DNA from: Yoonia sp. I 8.24
GTDB taxonomy: Bacteria > Pseudomonadota > Alphaproteobacteria > Rhodobacterales > Rhodobacteraceae
Assembly: GCF_022096995.1 (NCBI RefSeq)
Contig: NZ_JACXGQ010000013.1
Coordinates: 1-44,748 of the forward strand
Direction: 5' to 3'
Length of the DNA stretch: 44,748 nt
The position numbers and the translations under genes were made by a program. Below, piece after piece: positions 42,901 to 44,748 of this stretch (its first letter is position 1; every line of letters begins with the position of its first letter). The notes beneath the pieces are model-generated. The model saw only the letters and a list, made by a program, of their open reading frames with translations, was not told where the DNA came from and did no database searches.

Positions 42901-43908
42901 TTATTTTAGCATGAGGCTGCCATCTGTCGGCAGATAGCTTGGATCGAAATAGAGCACAGGATCAGGATCGTTCACGAACTCATAAACCGACTTCGTCTGC
43001 TCGATTGCGTTTGCCATACGGTCGGTATCAATACCGCCCATGCCGTTTTCGATGACGTAATCAGTCAGGACGTTTGCGTCGATTGCCATTTGCAGTCGCT
43101 CGGTTTCAAGCGCGGCGTCTGCGGCAGGGTTACGCTCCATCAGTGCTTCGATGGCCACATCTGGCGTTGCAATGGCGTCTGTCCACCCCATCGCGACCGC
43201 GCCAAGAAACGCAGTGACCGCCTCTGGGTTGGCCTCTGCGAAATCGGTGTTGACGATGATCGCGTTGCCGTACAGATCAACGCCATAGTCCGCCATCAGC
43301 AGCACTGAGATATCTTCCTCTTCGACGCCCAAGCGTTTCAGATTGAGCGTTGACGAGAATGAAAAGCCAGTGATCGCGGCGACGTTGCCTTCGGCCAGCA
43401 TCGGTTCGCGCGTCGGGAAACCGACGGGTTCGACTGTGATCGCATCCACGTCAATTCCGGTTTCAGCCGCAAAGATCGGGAACTGCGCCCAAGCCCCATC
43501 GGGGGGTGGCGCGCCAAGGATTTTGCCCTCGAGGTCGGATGGTTCGCTAACCCCCAAGGACGGGCGACCAACGACTGCGAAAGGCGGCTTATCATAAACC
43601 ATCATCACGGCAGTCACAGGGGCGTCAGGGTTCTGATCAAGGAAACGCATCAGCGAATTGATATCTGCGAAACCCATCGGGAATGCCCCTGTCGCGACCT
43701 TTGGAATCGCGTCTAATGAACCGGCACCTTCGCTAATTGTCACGTTTAGGTCAGCCTCGGCGAAGTAGCCTGAATCCAATGCGTGGAAATACGGAGCCGA
43801 CGGTCCCTCAAATTTCCAATCTAGTGCAAATGGTATCTCGGTCTCAGCCAGTGCAGGCGTTGTGAGTACTGCGGCAAAAGCCGCTAGCAGCGTTTTTTCC
43901 AATTTCAT
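42901..43908 (-). CDS. ABC transporter substrate-binding protein, NMT1/THI5-like
   Basis: Periplasmic binding protein of 335 residues. The signal peptide KTLLAAFAAVLTTPALA ends near residue 21. The mature start EIPFALDWKFEGPSAPYF and ALDSGYFAEADLNVTI are of the NMT1/THI5 group, whose first described ligands are thiamine pyrimidine precursors; this protein and the one at 4467 are related but clearly different. GAGGAC lies before the ATG. The transporter is likely for an organic nitrogen or sulfur compound. Confidence 0.86.
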   Translation of the reverse strand: MKLEKTLLAAFAAVLTTPALAETEIPFALDWKFEGPSAPYFHALDSGYFAEADLNVTISEGAGSLDAIPKVATGAFPMGFADINSLMRFLDQNPDAPVTAVMMVYDKPPFAVVGRPSLGVSEPSDLEGKILGAPPPDGAWAQFPIFAAETGIDVDAITVEPVGFPTREPMLAEGNVAAITGFSFSSTLNLKRLGVEEEDISVLLMADYGVDLYGNAIIVNTDFAEANPEAVTAFLGAVAMGWTDAIATPDVAIEALMERNPAADAALETERLQMAIDANVLTDYVIENGMGGIDTDRMANAIEQTKSVYEFVNDPDPVLYFDPSYLPTDGSLMLK

Positions 43909-44166
43909 TAGATGTCCTCAAGTTTGGGCGATTTATAGCTCGCCCGCGATTTGGTCAGAAACGCCTCTGGGTTCCCAGAAAAGGTGTACCCATATTTATC
44001 GGAATTCAATTTTTGTGACGCAAAATGAGCAAATCGCTCAGATATGCCTATTTTTTCAACAAACCATGAAGCCGAAACGGATGTCGCCAGTTTCAGAAGG
44101 AATGAATAACCCCTAGCATTGTAGACGCTTTGCTTGATGATTTTGGAAGCGTAGAAACAGTGACGT
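43909..44166. promoter_or_regulatory. Upstream region of the second NMT1-type importer
   Basis: This should hold the importer promoter. Hairpins on the minus strand include GGGCGA/TCGCCC arms at 43927-43932 and 43941-43946 near the ribosome binding site, a CTGGGAACCCAG palindrome, and GAGC/GCTC arms further up. No riboswitch consensus was recognised. Confidence 0.35.
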
Positions 44167-44229
44167 CAGGGGCTAGATTTACGGATGAATTCAAGCGAGA
44201 TGCGGTCGCAGATCGGCAGCACCGTGCAG
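44167..44229 (+). pseudogene. Transposase OrfA-like N-terminal fragment
   Basis: The plus strand reads ARFTDEFKRDAVADR, close to the start of IS3-type OrfA proteins (FT-EFKRDAV). The similarity stops at about 44229 and different sequence follows, so only a stub is left. No inverted repeats or second transposase frame were found nearby. Confidence 0.5.
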
Positions 44230-44249
44230 GACGATCCCATTCCATTTGG

Positions 44250-44605
44250 TTCTTGGCTCGTTTGGTCAAGCACAAGAAGAAGTGGCGAACTCGAGGAAAG
44301 TCCTTTCTGGACAAGGCGTGGCCAAGAGAGGCTATCTGCCAAACATCTGAAACTTCGCAAAGGTTCATGTCATTGGCAGAGGAGGCCACGGACAATTTTG
44401 ACGAAATTGTTTACGCAATACTGCCGTTTCTGGTGCCAATCAAACGTCTTGATATGCACCACTACACTCTGAAAAAGATGATACGGAAAACGACTCGAAC
44501 TTACCGGTGACATACCCCGAGGCAACTCTTGATCTGCTGGACCGTGTCGTGCCAAGCGAGGCTGTGTGCGTTCATGATGCTCGTGTCCTCTTGGACGCAT
44601 CATAA
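44250..44605 (+). pseudogene. Frameshifted C-terminal remnant of a large unidentified protein
   Basis: One frame reads SFLDKAWPREAICQTSETSQ, then DNFDEIVYAILPFLVPIKRL, and another frame continues from near 44470 with LPVTYPEATLDLLDRVVP to a stop at 44603. The join resembles the C-terminus of a large protein of unknown role (alternating PREA, FLVP and YPEATLDLLD motifs). A frameshift and lost upstream sequence make it a relic. The protein family was not identified. Confidence 0.4.
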
Positions 44606-44662
44606 AATCAGGACGTTCTTGAGGTAAGTTGCTATCTATGGGGTCAGATGCAACGCTTACAA

Positions 44663-44683
44663 TGTAGCACCATTGTAGCACCA
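44663..44683. repeat. Short direct repeat
   Basis: TGTAGCACCA occurs at 44663-44672 and again at 44674-44683, one base apart. It is in the gene-poor tail after the transposase and protein remnants. The rest of 44606-44748 shows no gene or recognisable element. Confidence 0.5.
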
Positions 44684-44748
44684 CGCATTTCGGTCGAAAC
44701 GCAAATATCGCCCCGTAGGGCGTTAACGTATTGATATTACTTATCTAA

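Noticed and set aside
43909..44120. Guanidine or other riboswitch upstream of the second NMT1-type importer
   Set aside because: Several small hairpins exist, but no ykkC-type or other known conserved core was recognised.
1..44748. tRNA, rRNA or CRISPR loci
   Set aside because: No cloverleaf-like or rRNA-like sequence and no array of spaced direct repeats was seen on reading through.

Overview
The window looks like chromosomal DNA of a marine Rhodobacterales (Roseobacter-type) alphaproteobacterium. The evidence is a pair encoding a RpoE sigma factor and its ChrR zinc anti-sigma factor, placed back to back with a fatty-acid modification operon; an FNR-like box; moderately high GC; and a very high density of ABC uptake systems tied to small catabolic operons. 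No rRNA, tRNA, CRISPR array or intact insertion sequence was seen.

Layout. (1) 226-3759: iron-siderophore ABC uptake operon (binding protein, two FecCD permeases, ATPase). (2) 3821-12802: a Rid-family gene diverging from a nine-gene operon that couples an NMT1/THI5-type ABC importer to a CodA-like amidohydrolase, a FAD oxidase, two tandem flavodoxin-fold reductases, a 2-oxoglutarate/Fe(II) oxygenase and a creatininase-family hydrolase. This looks like a catabolic route for a nitrogen-containing small molecule of unknown identity. (3) 12888-14967: a TetR regulator diverging from an exported PhlG-like (DAPG hydrolase family) protein and a small membrane protein, with a long inverted repeat around the promoter. 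(4) 15153-20811: a polyamine-type (Pot) ABC system with an Asp/Glu/hydantoin racemase, diverging from a GntR regulator that has palindromic operator candidates.

(5) 20864-31314: a ten-gene minus-strand operon (cyclase, cupin, SDR, 3-hydroxyacyl-CoA dehydrogenase-type enzyme, LIV-type ABC importer, beta-keto acid cleavage enzyme) followed by a glutathione transferase, controlled by a divergent IclR regulator. (6) 31598-34800: a large exported beta-barrel protein with an FNR-like box upstream and a strong terminator downstream, a conserved hypothetical gene, and a fasciclin-domain fragment. (7) 34822-41213: rpoE-chrR on the minus strand, and on the plus strand an amine oxidase, DUF1365, CFA-type methyltransferase, SDR, TspO-like and DUF2177 operon. 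The two directions share a palindrome that carries two opposed TGATCC -35 elements. (8) 41299-43908: a second NMT1/THI5-type ABC importer without enzymes. (9) 43909-44748: a gene-poor tail with remnants of a transposase and of a large unidentified protein.

The strongest leads are the CFA-type methyltransferase, whose predicted bicarbonate-site residues are altered (possibly methylating without ring closure, as in furan fatty acid synthesis), its divergent ECF promoters, the two orphan catabolic operons, and the TetR/PhlG-like module. Function assignments rest on reading motifs by eye; no database search was run.
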